Made by a program: the position numbers and the translations under genes | In this document: in pieces, positions 1 to 10,600 of the stretch | Position numbering within the stretch: position 1 is the first letter of the stretch | How the letters are laid out: each line of letters opens with the position of its first letter | Notes under the pieces: generated by a model | The model's database searches: none | What the model was told of the DNA's origin: nothing | The model's input: the letters and a program-made list of their open reading frames with translations, nothing else | Assembly: GCA_020055645.1 (NCBI GenBank) | Contig: CM034546.1 | Span: 2,294,001 to 2,358,000, forward strand | Reading direction: 5' to 3' | DNA length: 64,000 nt | Source of the DNA: Tomocerus qinae | Lineage: Eukaryota; Arthropoda; Collembola; Entomobryomorpha; Tomoceridae

Positions 1-26
1 CACAATAATTAATTCAATAAACAAGT

Positions 27-32
27 TTTATT
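27..32 (-). terminator. polyadenylation signal of the leftmost gene
   Basis: An AATAAA hexamer on the minus strand directly follows the TGA stop at 33-35 of the zinc-finger gene. Its position is unusually tight, so a second signal left of the window is possible. Confidence 0.45.
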
Positions 33-1724
33 TCAGTTGTCAAGACATCTATTATGCACACCTTTAAGATGTCGTTTCAGTATATCCTTCCGATTAAAAC
101 TTTTGTCACAAATGGGGCAGGTGAACTTGATCCCAGCAGCAGCGTTTAAATCCTTCAATTTACATTGACTGCGAGTCTTCTTGTTGCATATGTGACGTCC
201 TGTAAAGACATAAAGTAAATCAAAGAGAGATTAGGAAAATATGAATTGAGAGAGCGAAGGAACTACAAGAAAAATCAATCAAAACTGAACTCACCACAAC
301 CGTCACAACGATGACATTCTAATTCACATTTAGACTTCAATAGTCTAGCTCCAAGCTGGATGGCAGGGATCAACTCAACGGAATTAGTTCCAACATCCCC
401 AACAGTAGCGTTTACTTCGGCCGTCTTCACGTAACTCGTTTCCTGGAAAGAAACTTCAGACTCTTCTATTGGGGTACAAGTTGAAAGTCTACTAGGTCCA
501 TCAAGTCTGCTAGAAGAATAACGAGCGGGTCGAGCTCCCCAAAAACCTTTGCCTGAATAACGGGTGTTAGAAGTGCTATCCCCTTGCTGATTAGGGAACC
601 CGGAAAAATATTCCTTGACAAATTCAGGGGGGAAGCCAATTTCGGTCCTTTCGTAGCACGCAATTTTAAAAGATCTAATATTCAATCAAAGAAACCAAAT
701 TAAATGATGCAAAAATACCAATAATTAATAATAATATGTAATAATCATTTCTTATATTCATTTACCAGGATAGTCACGTAAATTAAGCCGAGTCAGTTTT
801 ACTTTCAAAGTCTTGGCAGTGCCCAACGTTTGCTGGTACAGGAATTCTTGACACCGAGCTAAAAACAAAATAAGAAGTCTTGAAGGAAGGATGTCAATAT
901 TAAAATAAGGTTTCAAGGATAATGAAATCATATTTTAATAAACAATTACCATAAGACTCCAAGTAAGAACAGGAGACCGTGCCTCCATCAACATTGTCAT
1001 ATAAGACAACCTGGGAGTAAGACGCACCACAGTTGACGCAATATCGGCCAGAGCGAGGACGAATTGGCCGGCTGACACCACCTTCAATTTTCGGAGGCCC
1101 GAATAGAAGAAAGGGAAGCGACGGAGCACAAAGGAATAATTCCTTCCGAGTAAACTTCTCCATGACAGCAAAACATGCGGAATGCATAAGGCACCGACAA
1201 CCATCTGGATGCACAACAAAACTACCAACATCGGAGCCGGGACGTTGACATTCGACCACATGCTGAGGGCGTCGGCCACAGACAAGTACGGACGGCGGGT
1301 CCCGAACCGGTGCCAATTCCGACATATCGACGGAACGGGCTTTTTCCACTCGAAAATGACGAATTTCGGGCGGATCGTCAACAACCTCAGAGGCAACATC
1401 CTTCGCAGTGATGTGGGAAATGTCTTTGGCCACATAAAAACGACCGCGGACAGCCTTGAGAGTCATTTCACTCTACAAAAACCAAACCACGGTTTTATGC
1501 ATTTCAGCAAAGAAAACAAATATACACTAAGGTAATTATAAAATCTTAATTAAAATTATAGGAAGAATTAAATGACTTACCAGATCAGACATCGGGATGA
1601 CGAATTCGGTTCCACGGACACAAAAACACTTCAAAATTTGAAGAAAAGTCACACAGGTAAAAAAACTGACAACATAACCGGCAGGATACAAACTTGTGAT
1701 TTGAATTTCCCCACCAATAGCCAA
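33..1724 (-). CDS. uncharacterised multi-exon protein ending in a single C2H2 zinc finger
   Basis: I do not recognise the family. Exons read from GT-AG junctions, in transcript order: about 1581-1628 (5' part open, frame stays open to 1724), 950-1472, 766-858, 295-582 (a second possible acceptor, before 674, is out of phase), and 33-199. Phases agree across these joins. The second exon carries HPDGCRCLMHSACF and RYCVNCGASY. The fourth ends CELECHRCDGCG and runs into GRHICNKKTRSQC in the last exon, so there is a cysteine-rich patch before the only clear finger, FTCPICDKSFNRKDILKRH (C-x2-C-x12-H-x4-H), close to the C terminus. A nucleic-acid-binding role is inferred only from that finger. No start codon is identified; upstream of 1724 the sequence is AT-rich and the first exon was not found. 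Confidence 0.55.
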
Positions 1725-2216
1725 GGATAGCAGATGTAGGAAAGCAGAGTTAAGACAGAGTTAACATCGTCTACAAATACTGAGACTTCAACAATTCTAT
1801 CGTATATACAATGTAAACATAGACTATAAAATCTCAAATATAAAATATGGGACAAACATTATAGATTCATAACAATGATTATGTAATAATGAAATAGATA
1901 AAATGTAATACAAAAATATGGCAAAATAATTAATATCATTTATTCTAAAGGTATTATATAACAAACATTTGAATACCAATTTATAATATTAAAAATTATT
2001 CTAAAAACTAGGTTATATTAAATAAGGCGAAATATAAATTATATGTAATAATTAGATAATATAACTATATCATTATCACAACAATTAAACTTTTCCAATA
2101 TCATTATTATAATTTCTGTATTAGGTCAGCATTAGTAAAGGAATTTTGGGACTGTGTAAAAGTAAGAGGGAATCTAATTCAAAAAAATTGGAATGTATAA
2201 TATATTCAATAATAAT
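1725..2216. other. AT-rich non-coding stretch
   Basis: About 490 bases of very AT-rich sequence between the zinc-finger gene and an LTR-like block. It should contain the first exon and promoter of the minus-strand gene, but I could not place either. No other signal seen. Confidence 0.4.
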
Positions 2217-2674
2217 TGTAACAACTTAATCATTATGAATCAATGTGAAATAATATTATAATTCCTAATCACACCTTAAACCTTCCACACCTCATTACCA
2301 CGGCAGGAGGATGTAATGGCTGAGTTTGCCCACACTGCAATCCTCATCCCTTACCGCCTTCACACCACCTCACAACGAATCCTAATCCACAACTCCAAGA
2401 GTAACTGAAGCCAGTCTTCTCCAGCTCTCGAAACCTCACACATCCCTTTTCCTAAACTTCCCAATTGAATACGAGAACCTTCAGTCTAATTATATTTTGC
2501 GGAACTCAATCTTATCCAGACAATAAAACCCAGTATTCTTGTCCTTTAATTATTGTTCCTCCTCGACAATTTATTCGCTCATCCCATGCAGATTCCTAGG
2601 TTAGAGCATAGAGCATGAACTAGGAAGAGGCCAGAACTCGGAGTTATCCGGAAACCCCGACCACCGGCTTTACA
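2217..2674. mobile_element. LTR-like block, possible solo LTR (fossil)
   Basis: The block begins TGTAAC and ends TTTACA, so its ends form a short inverted TGTAA/TTACA pair as LTRs do. Its right half is clearly richer in G and C than both flanks and contains AATAAA motifs. I see no coding sequence and no convincing target duplication, so it may be a decayed solo LTR or another dispersed repeat. Its right edge coincides with the end of the receptor-like ORF. Confidence 0.3.
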
Positions 2675-4496
2675 ATCTAATGCGTCTTATCGATATTGAT
2701 AGTTTCGATAGATATTCTTTATAGCCATACGACTTAACAGCTGCTTGTACCATGCTCTGATTTGGGTTGTCAAACAAGCAAACATTGTACGAACAGTGCT
2801 CGCATTGTTGGTCAAAATAAAGTGTACGGACAGCCTTATCTGAATTGGCACTACAAAAGAAGATTTTCATTATAGTTTCCTGATTAGATAGAGAAATAGT
2901 AAATGGATCAAATTCACTTGATCCAAGAATAGGACCGAAGGCAGTGATTCCCGATAGATTTGCTAAGTGTCCCATGGACTCTATTCTTTTGACGGGGCGA
3001 GGTTCGACCAAGTCGGTAATGACGATTCCTTTATAACAATTTGTCAGCACGATTAACATGAGCAGCAACGGACCGACGACAAGTTTGATCCAAGATTGCC
3101 TTAGGGCCTGTTTTGGTAACGAGTAGCTGACTTCCAGCAAATATGCATAACAGATCATAAGAAATGGAATGTATTTGCTGTTCTTGCAAAATAGAACGAC
3201 ATGGACGAAGGCAATAACAGGAATAAGTACAGAAATAATGGCCAACCAGCCCTGGGTTTGGAAAGGTCTGATATATCCATAGAAAGAAAGACTCTCATCT
3301 TCTAAAACGACACAAGAAATGAAATTGAAAGATTCTTCATGGGTTGGCACTCCAAAAATCTCCGCATCGTCATTATCAAATATTTTTTCCTTTGCTGAAA
3401 GTTCTATTTGAAATTGAAGGTTAATATAATTCGGATTTGGTTTATGGTCGTAATCAAAGACTTTGCCTATTGTAACATTTGGAAAATTATTGCAAATTAT
3501 AAAGGAAATTATAAAGGACAGATCAATCTCTTTCCTTTGAAACTTTTCGCCAAAATAAATACTTTGCAAGGGATTACCGAGATGATGATTTGTTGACTTT
3601 CTGGCATTAATATCATCGTAAATATGAATGTGAAAAGTTTTGGGGATACTACTTATTTTCAGGAAGTTTTCTATCGCAATTTTACGCAAAAGGTTACTTG
3701 TGTAACAATGATATCTGGAGCATATAGGTACTATAGTATACGTGTGTCGTAAATTATATTTTTGATTTTTATGAAATTGTGGGCAAACAAAGTACACTAC
3801 TGGATCATTTTCAATCGATGACAACAGAAACCAGGGTTTAGACCAAAACACACGGTATATTACATTTGCGTATTTATTGGACCTTTCTTGCTCATCCACA
3901 AGAAAATTGGAGTTAGTTAGCTCAGAAATGTTTCTATCCACCAGCAAGATGATAGAGGAATGTTCTCCAAAGTTATACCATTTACATCTGGATGCTTCGA
4001 CCGAGTAACCGATGCTTCTTACTCTGCAATACTCTTTTTCACCAGTGAAAAAATCGCTGATGTAATGAATTGGCATAATGTTATTAAATTTAGGAAAAAA
4101 ATTGACGACAATGTTTGCAATGCAGACAATACGGTACTTGAGGGTTGACAAGAAAGGTAGACTGGGAGATGATCTGCTGAAATTAGTTCCCATTAATGAT
4201 CTAATGCACTGAATTCCAAATTTGTCGAGAACAGCAAAATCATATGACTCATAAAGAACTCTTTCAGGACTGCAGTATTCTACTTTTATATCCTTTAGTT
4301 TAGTTATTGCATAAGGAATATCGACTTTCTGCAATTGCTCATCTGATGATTCTTGTGATAATTGATCTATATTATTCTGTAGAAATATCAGGTTGATGTG
4401 ACAATCTTTTTGTAAATGTGCCACTTCATTTAACTCCCAGGCAAACGACACCAGGGTCTTGAAGATCAAATGTGCCAATATAAAAATCATTTTCAC
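2670..4496 (-). CDS. divergent ionotropic-receptor-like protein, apparently C-terminally truncated
   Basis: This is a single-exon ORF of 608 residues. It starts with a probable signal peptide (about 1-19), followed by a long extracellular-type region with scattered cysteines. Three hydrophobic segments lie at about 417-436, 442-460 and 470-487. The last runs into NCYKGIVITDLVEPRPVKRI, which resembles the end of the pore module and start of the second ligand-binding half in insect ionotropic receptors. About 120 residues follow. The final transmembrane helix expected in that family is absent. Such receptors are ligand-gated channels of chemosensory neurons; that role is inferred. The stop codon (2670-2672) lies within the terminal TGTAA of the adjacent LTR-like block, so the normal 3' end was probably lost by insertion. 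The family call rests on topology and short similarity only. Confidence 0.45.
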   Translation of the reverse strand: MKMIFILAHLIFKTLVSFAWELNEVAHLQKDCHINLIFLQNNIDQLSQESSDEQLQKVDIPYAITKLKDIKVEYCSPERVLYESYDFAVLDKFGIQCIRSLMGTNFSRSSPSLPFLSTLKYRIVCIANIVVNFFPKFNNIMPIHYISDFFTGEKEYCRVRSIGYSVEASRCKWYNFGEHSSIILLVDRNISELTNSNFLVDEQERSNKYANVIYRVFWSKPWFLLSSIENDPVVYFVCPQFHKNQKYNLRHTYTIVPICSRYHCYTSNLLRKIAIENFLKISSIPKTFHIHIYDDINARKSTNHHLGNPLQSIYFGEKFQRKEIDLSFIISFIICNNFPNVTIGKVFDYDHKPNPNYINLQFQIELSAKEKIFDNDDAEIFGVPTHEESFNFISCVVLEDESLSFYGYIRPFQTQGWLAIISVLIPVIAFVHVVLFCKNSKYIPFLMICYAYLLEVSYSLPKQALRQSWIKLVVGPLLLMLIVLTNCYKGIVITDLVEPRPVKRIESMGHLANLSGITAFGPILGSSEFDPFTISLSNQETIMKIFFCSANSDKAVRTLYFDQQCEHCSYNVCLFDNPNQSMVQAAVKSYGYKEYLSKLSISIRRIRL

Positions 4497-5167
4497 AATT
4501 TATGCTAGGGCGATGCTGAACTAAATTTGTTTCAATTTAAAGTTTTGGATAAACAGCCGGTTTCAAAAATAGTTGAAATTATATCTGATTGCTTCAAGCA
4601 TTTATGATAAAACTGAAATTATTTGAGTTAAGTTTATCGATCTCACTATGTAAGCACACTATTTCTGCTTCAGTATTTATGTCATTGTCATCCCGACCGA
4701 AAATCAGGGTTGCGTTTTGTCCGGATGAAATTGGTTTTGTCCACTGGACAAAATCATTTCGTCCACTAGACATAACCATTTTGTCCGGATAAAATTAATT
4801 TTATCCGGATAAAATTAATTATATCCAGTGGATAAAAACCATTTTATCCAATTCGTCCACATCTCTCTATCCGGATACCGCAATATCCGATATAATTTGA
4901 TACCTATATTTATACACACACTTATATATAGAAAAATTAATACACTTTACACCATAATATGTATATTTATTACTGGTGAAAAACAAAACACTTTTTTAAA
5001 GTTTTCCCCAATTTTCTGCACAAATTTCACAATTACCATGTTATGTAATGGTGCCATATTTTATTGTGGCTCTGGGTGACTTTTGTTTATGGAACTACAA
5101 TTTTGGCAGCTGTAAACAATTGTTTTAAGTAGTAGTGAAGAATAATAAGGACATCGGAATTCATTTA
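4497..5167. other. intergenic stretch with a palindromic repeat array
   Basis: AT-rich flank of the receptor-like ORF. The only structured part is the array at 4720-4875, listed separately. The rest shows nothing I can support as a gene. Confidence 0.5.
4720..4875. repeat. degenerate tandem array of palindromic TCCGGA / TCCACTGGA units
   Basis: Units begin with TCC at 4720, 4740, 4762, 4784, 4804, 4824, 4847 and 4870, a spacing of 20, 22, 22, 20, 20, 23 and 23 bases. Each core is self-complementary or nearly so (TCCGGA, TCCACTGGA, TCCACTAGA, TCCAGTGGA) and is separated by an AT-rich linker such as TAAAATTAATTTTA. An extra TCC lies at 4856. The spacing is about two helical turns. It could be a decayed minisatellite or clustered protein-binding sites; I cannot tell which. 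Confidence 0.7.
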
Positions 5168-6040
5168 TTTATATGCAAGGTTTCGGGTGGGAAATCAAAA
5201 AGTGGAATCTTCCCATTTTCCCAGTGGGAAAAGTGGGAATCAAAATGGCTTAGTGGGTGGGAAAATGGGAAATGAAAAAAATGACTGGGAAATGAAACAT
5301 TAGTACACAAAAGGTATAAATACTGCTCCCTAGCAGTCTCATATGAGACGAGACTTCCTTAGTGCTCTTCAAGTCATCCTTGCTAGTTTACATTTCGTAA
5401 GTTACTAAGAGTTGTTTGTAGATGTAATAAAAATTTTGCATTGAAGTTTTTTTCTTTAACGTAAGTAAACGTAATAATAATTACAATAATTTAGGGCTTT
5501 TAATCAGCGGGATATCGTTACCTGTGTTGCCTTATGCAATGAATATGCAACAGATTAATGTATATTAAAATAAAAACACTGCGCACTGTGCTTCAGATAC
5601 AGTGACGTTATTCCGCTGTATAAATTCATAGCCCAAATTACAAAATGTGATTATTAAATCAAAATACTTGTATTACTCACTTCACATGTCAATACTAATG
5701 CAACTGCCGAGCATCCCAAATTTTTATTCACTTTGTCATAATTTACGTGATCGTAATAAGTAGAAAATAAACCAAAGTAAAATTTAGAGTATGGAATTGG
5801 CAGTCCTTGTCATCTGGATTGTGGAATTACAAAATTATTTACTTTTGTTTTTGGTTGGTAATTTGTAGCATAAAAGAACAGCCGCCCTAGGTTACCGCAG
5901 CGAATCATATCATTTCACGTGACTTTTTTTCATTTCCCAGAAATTTCCCACTTTTCCCGTATTTCCCACTTTTCCCACTTTTCCCAACTGGCTATCAAAA
6001 TGAGGTGGGAAATGGGAAAATCCGAAACTATGTTTATATG
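5168..6040. mobile_element. nonautonomous hAT-type DNA transposon with 8-bp target duplication
   Basis: The element spans 5176-6032 (857 bp) and is flanked by an identical 8-bp duplication, TTTATATG, at 5168-5175 and 6033-6040. Its ends are imperfect inverted repeats: CAAGGTTTCGG on the left and CATAGTTTCGG on the right, read inward. Both subterminal regions are packed with GGGAAA/TTTCCC motifs in opposite orientations (about 5185-5297 and 5935-6020), as expected for transposase-binding subterminal repeats. There is no transposase ORF. An 8-bp duplication and ends starting CA fit the hAT superfamily. The intact duplication suggests a fairly recent insertion. Confidence 0.8.
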
Positions 6041-7642
6041 GTTTAAGTAAATAATTTAAAGCATTCAGACATTAAGACTACATTCAGACATTAAGACTAA
6101 ACGTATTAGTATCTGACATTTACACGATTACACGCGAGGGATTTATATAATGTGTAAGAAGTTCTTACTAAGAACGGCCGGTACTGCCAAAATTGATTAA
6201 TTATCAGTTATCACATTATCTTTACGAGAACAGCAGTAGTATCAGCCCATTATCAGCACGAATAAGTTACTTTATTTTACATTTAATATGGTGTTTTAAT
6301 TGCTGTCTTTTTGTGTCTCCAGATTGCCGCAGCCTATCCCCAAAATCAATTAATACGTTTATTAGAAGAAAGTTATTACTCATAAATGTATAAAATATCA
6401 CTAAAGTCTCATATACTGCAACGGAATATCCCGGATATATTTCCATCTTTGTTAGTTTTCAACGAAATGAAGTGAGTAGATGTAATTAATTGTGGCTTTC
6501 AAGTCAATGAAGATTGATTTAGTCACGCAGTCACGGTCCTCGTACTTGTGTTTATTTCTTATGGAGACAAAGATGAAAGGAAAACTTGTGTTTAAAAAAG
6601 TATGCACGCTCTTATTTTATTTTACTTTGAAACTGTTCTAAACTTTCAATCGCTTACTTCTTTCCTTAAAATTAGGGTAATTTTGAAAATAAATGTTTTT
6701 AGATATTTTTAAAGCAATCCCATCGATTAGATTAAAAAGATTTCTAGAGGATTATAAAAAATATCGGATGAACAAAGGATTTACTTTATGACAAGTTAGG
6801 TAGGTTGTTTTGTGTATTTTTAACGTTCATCGGTTTTATTAACACATAAAATTATTATTAATTTAAATTACAATATTTTATATAATGGTTCTCGGAATTA
6901 TCGTTTTAATTTAATCCTAATTCAGGAAAACTGATCATTGCACTGAGTTAAAATGAATAAATGATTTAAATATTCTAATGTATAAATTATCGGCTCGTTG
7001 TTGGACACAAATGTGTTTTGTCAAACGGTTGCAGGGTAGCTTCAATAATGAAGTGATCCATATTCTCATTTGTCGGGACAATTTGAAATAGTATTAGAAG
7101 TACAGGGCCCTAAAAAGTTTAATAATAATAAAATAAACTAACAATTAATTATTTCCTTTGCAAACGTATACCGCTTGTTGTATTAGCGGCTGCCATTAAT
7201 AGTCAAATTAATATTTAAAGCAAGGCAGTTAAATTTCCTCGGTTTGACACGTGCTCAGAAAAAAACCAAATCTGTACTTTTGGCATTAGTTTTCGTATTG
7301 CCCATATTTAAATATAATCATTTTTACCGTTTAGTTGATGTCTTAGGGTATTTGTTGAATAAACATTTTCGGTGGTTTTCACCAATTTAAAATTTAACAG
7401 AAATTGTTAATAATTTATTAGGTTAATGTTTCTTCAGTTATCTCACTTGAGTATCACAAATGCTGAATTATATAATTACATTTGTCCTAATCAATGAAAT
7501 TTTAAAACCAGCAATGAAAATGTGCAAATAAACAATAAATCGAATTATAAATTGGATATGAGATGAAAAAAATTTGGAATTTGCTTATTATTACCATGTA
7601 TTACCAATTTGCCTTTAATAGGAAAAAATTAACATGCAGTTA
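6041..7642. other. intergenic AT-rich stretch
   Basis: No gene supported. A 19-bp unit (CATTCAGACATTAAGACTA) is duplicated in tandem at 6062-6080 and 6081-6099. The remainder, up to the end of astacin gene 1, is AT-rich without visible structure. Confidence 0.45.
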
Positions 7643-10600
7643 CTAACTTTTTGGCCCAGTTTTTGGGCAATCATTCCTCGTTAACGGAGTTCCATAATTT
7701 CCTGTAATAACGCACGTTTCATTCTTTGCGGGTTCAATACCTACAATATGTGATAAAAGCATAAACAAGGCAATTATCACAATAAATCACGATTAAACAT
7801 TTGAAATTTAAAATCTTACATCCGTATCTCTTGGAAATCATCAGTAGATCTCCATAACTTAGATAAATGTAGTTTTGATTGTGAACAATATCATAATACC
7901 ATCCAATATCCAGCTCGATTGCACTGCAATAAAAGAGCATTCTAATACATGCAAATTAAGGGTGGTTAATAGTGGGGTTACTTGAGCATACAATTTGTGT
8001 GTAAGATTAGAGTGAAGCCCATATTTATTTTAGGAAGACTTTTGGTAAATAAATATGCGCCACACCAATCCTAATAGCAAACAAAGTGTATGCTCAAGTT
8101 ACCCCGATATTAAGCAACCTTAAATGACAATAATAGCCAGAAGTATCGAAGAAAGAAAGTCTTACCCGATGCGTCATTGCAGGATCACTTTCATTTAAGG
8201 AGAAAGCGTCCAGACTGTACTGCATTATGCTTTCATAATTGTACGGCACTCCATAATAAGTAGTATTATACCCTACATCTGCATCTTTGACGAAATTGTG
8301 CTGTAGATCTAAAATTAGCAATTGTCCAGCAGTCAGTACTACTTAGTGTACTATACACCAGTAATTACAAATATACAACTAATTATTCAGAGAAGTTTAT
8401 CTTTTCTGTATGCGAATACTCTTTCTGTCTGTCTGGTCCGGCAATCCCTGTGAACGATAACTTTCGAACAGTTTGAGACAGTTTGTTCAAATTTTCAGGG
8501 TACACATATAGTCTATAGGTAAATAGGAAGGTGAATTTTTTAAATGAGTAAACACGGTCACACCCTCTGACAGGGGCAGGGGTTTAAAATTTAAAAATTG
8601 ATAAATGTCAATTTTATTCATCGTACGATAAGTCGTACAATAGCTAGTTGCTGACAGGCTTACAGGTCCGCGGACACCAGTAAATAGATTACAACTTCCC
8701 CTGATGAGGGAAGTGAGTGAAAAACTTAAAAACAATTGAAAATCGACGTAACTTCTGTTCCATTCGTATAAAGACGTGCAATAGCTTGTTAGACAGCGAA
8801 AGGGTATGGGAAACTATTAAACATGAGTTACCTCTTAGGTTAAAAATATAAACTTCTCTCTTTTATGTCCGTTTTGCAATTTTTTATTGCAATTGTAATT
8901 ATTATAATTATTGAATTACATTTTGATTTGGAAATTTATTTTTAGCACTTCCTAAGCCACAAATAGAGTTGAGAAATTTAATTCAGTTTCTTACCGCATT
9001 CAACTTTATTAATATCGACACAAATATAATTATCTCGATCGTTTCTAGTTTGTTCGTGGAAAAAGCCAAGGACATGGATTAATTCATGAACAACAGTTGC
9101 CGGGTCGCAGCCGTCGCCGAGATTCACATCCTAGAAAGTTAAAAAGTTAATTATAATTACAATCGAATTATTGTAAAATACAGATAACAAAACAGAAAAT
9201 GAAATATGAATAAAAATTTAAGGGAAGCAAAAACGCTGGCCAATTTAAAAATCAAGTTTTACAATAGAATACAATTGTATTGGTATAATAATAACTTAAT
9301 ACCACTCCAAAGACTACACACGTGTGTACCAAACTACTTATCATAATGTTCATGAATTAATTCAATTCCCAGAGAGAGGAATGAATTGAAGACAAAGCCA
9401 ACTTTTATTCCTTGTTAGCAAAATCATACATAAAACTACTCGCTGAAGGAAAAGTTATTATTCCACACGCAATTGCCTAAAAACACGGATAGATATAGTT
9501 TAAAACTTGCATGGAGTATATCAATGTACTACAAAAAGTTGTGGTACAAATCTAAACAGGAAGTCATAAGTGGCATGTGAAGTACTTATAATCAGCTCAA
9601 AAGCAACAGCTATTATTTACAAAAGGCTTTAAAAAAACTAATTTTCAGCAGTAGGTGGCTGTAATACTACTAGTGTTGAGTACAACAACTTTTTATAGAT
9701 ATTTTTGTGATAATTTAACATTTTACTAAAATGACTGTTGAGAAATTAGAAATATGGAAAAAAATAGTTCGATTTCCATTCGCAGTAATATTTTCTGTAT
9801 CAATTGTAAATTTCAATTTTTTCTTCATTCTTCCAGTATTCTATATAGTGTTCTCGGTATATAAGTACGTAATTATTGTATTAGCAAAGTGCGTCCGGCC
9901 AGATTATTCAAAAATGCTTTCAATACAAGATAGAATGATGGCTAAGGAAAATTTTTACAAGGAGGTAGATTTATATCAGTCTGCCAAGTGGTATTTTGAA
10001 GGAAAACTCCACTTTGAAGAATTTGTAAGCTTATTTGAAGAACGTGTACTCAGGAAGACACTTCCTAACGGGAAGTTGAAGTTTCCAGAACTTCAATCTT
10101 ACATCGAACCTTTCATGGGCTACTTTTTCTACAAGAACGACAAAAACTTTGATTTAAAAAATCACATAGAGGCTTATAAAGACAACTCATCGGATTTTTT
10201 TGTCAATCGGAAGAAATTGGAGAAAATAGTTCAATCATTTACGAATAGAATATATACAATGAAAAGAAGTCCGTGGGGAGTTCTCATTATCAACAATATC
10301 AGATTGGACGAAGAAGATGGAAAGGAATATACTGTAGTCATTACCAGGAATCATCATTGTATTGGTAGCTACAATCTACCGTTTTAATTCATTTAGTTCC
10401 CCATATCGCAATAATTCCCCAGTTGGGGAGCTAAATGAATATGGCTCTCCAAATGTTTAGTTCCCTCTGCTTTTTCATGGGTATCTATAATACAATTTTT
10501 ATTGGAAAAAATTATTCCCCAATAGGGGAAGTGGCGGCCTTTTAACTAGTTCTAACACAATTGCCTGATGAGACTCACTAAAAGGCGTTTTACAATTTAC

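Noticed and set aside
900-1535. Plus-strand ORFs at 1033-1248 and 1182-1535
   Set aside because: They mirror the well-supported minus-strand exon 950-1472.
4720-4875. Possible CRISPR-like array
   Set aside because: Spacers are not unique, units are degenerate and palindromic, and the genome is eukaryotic.
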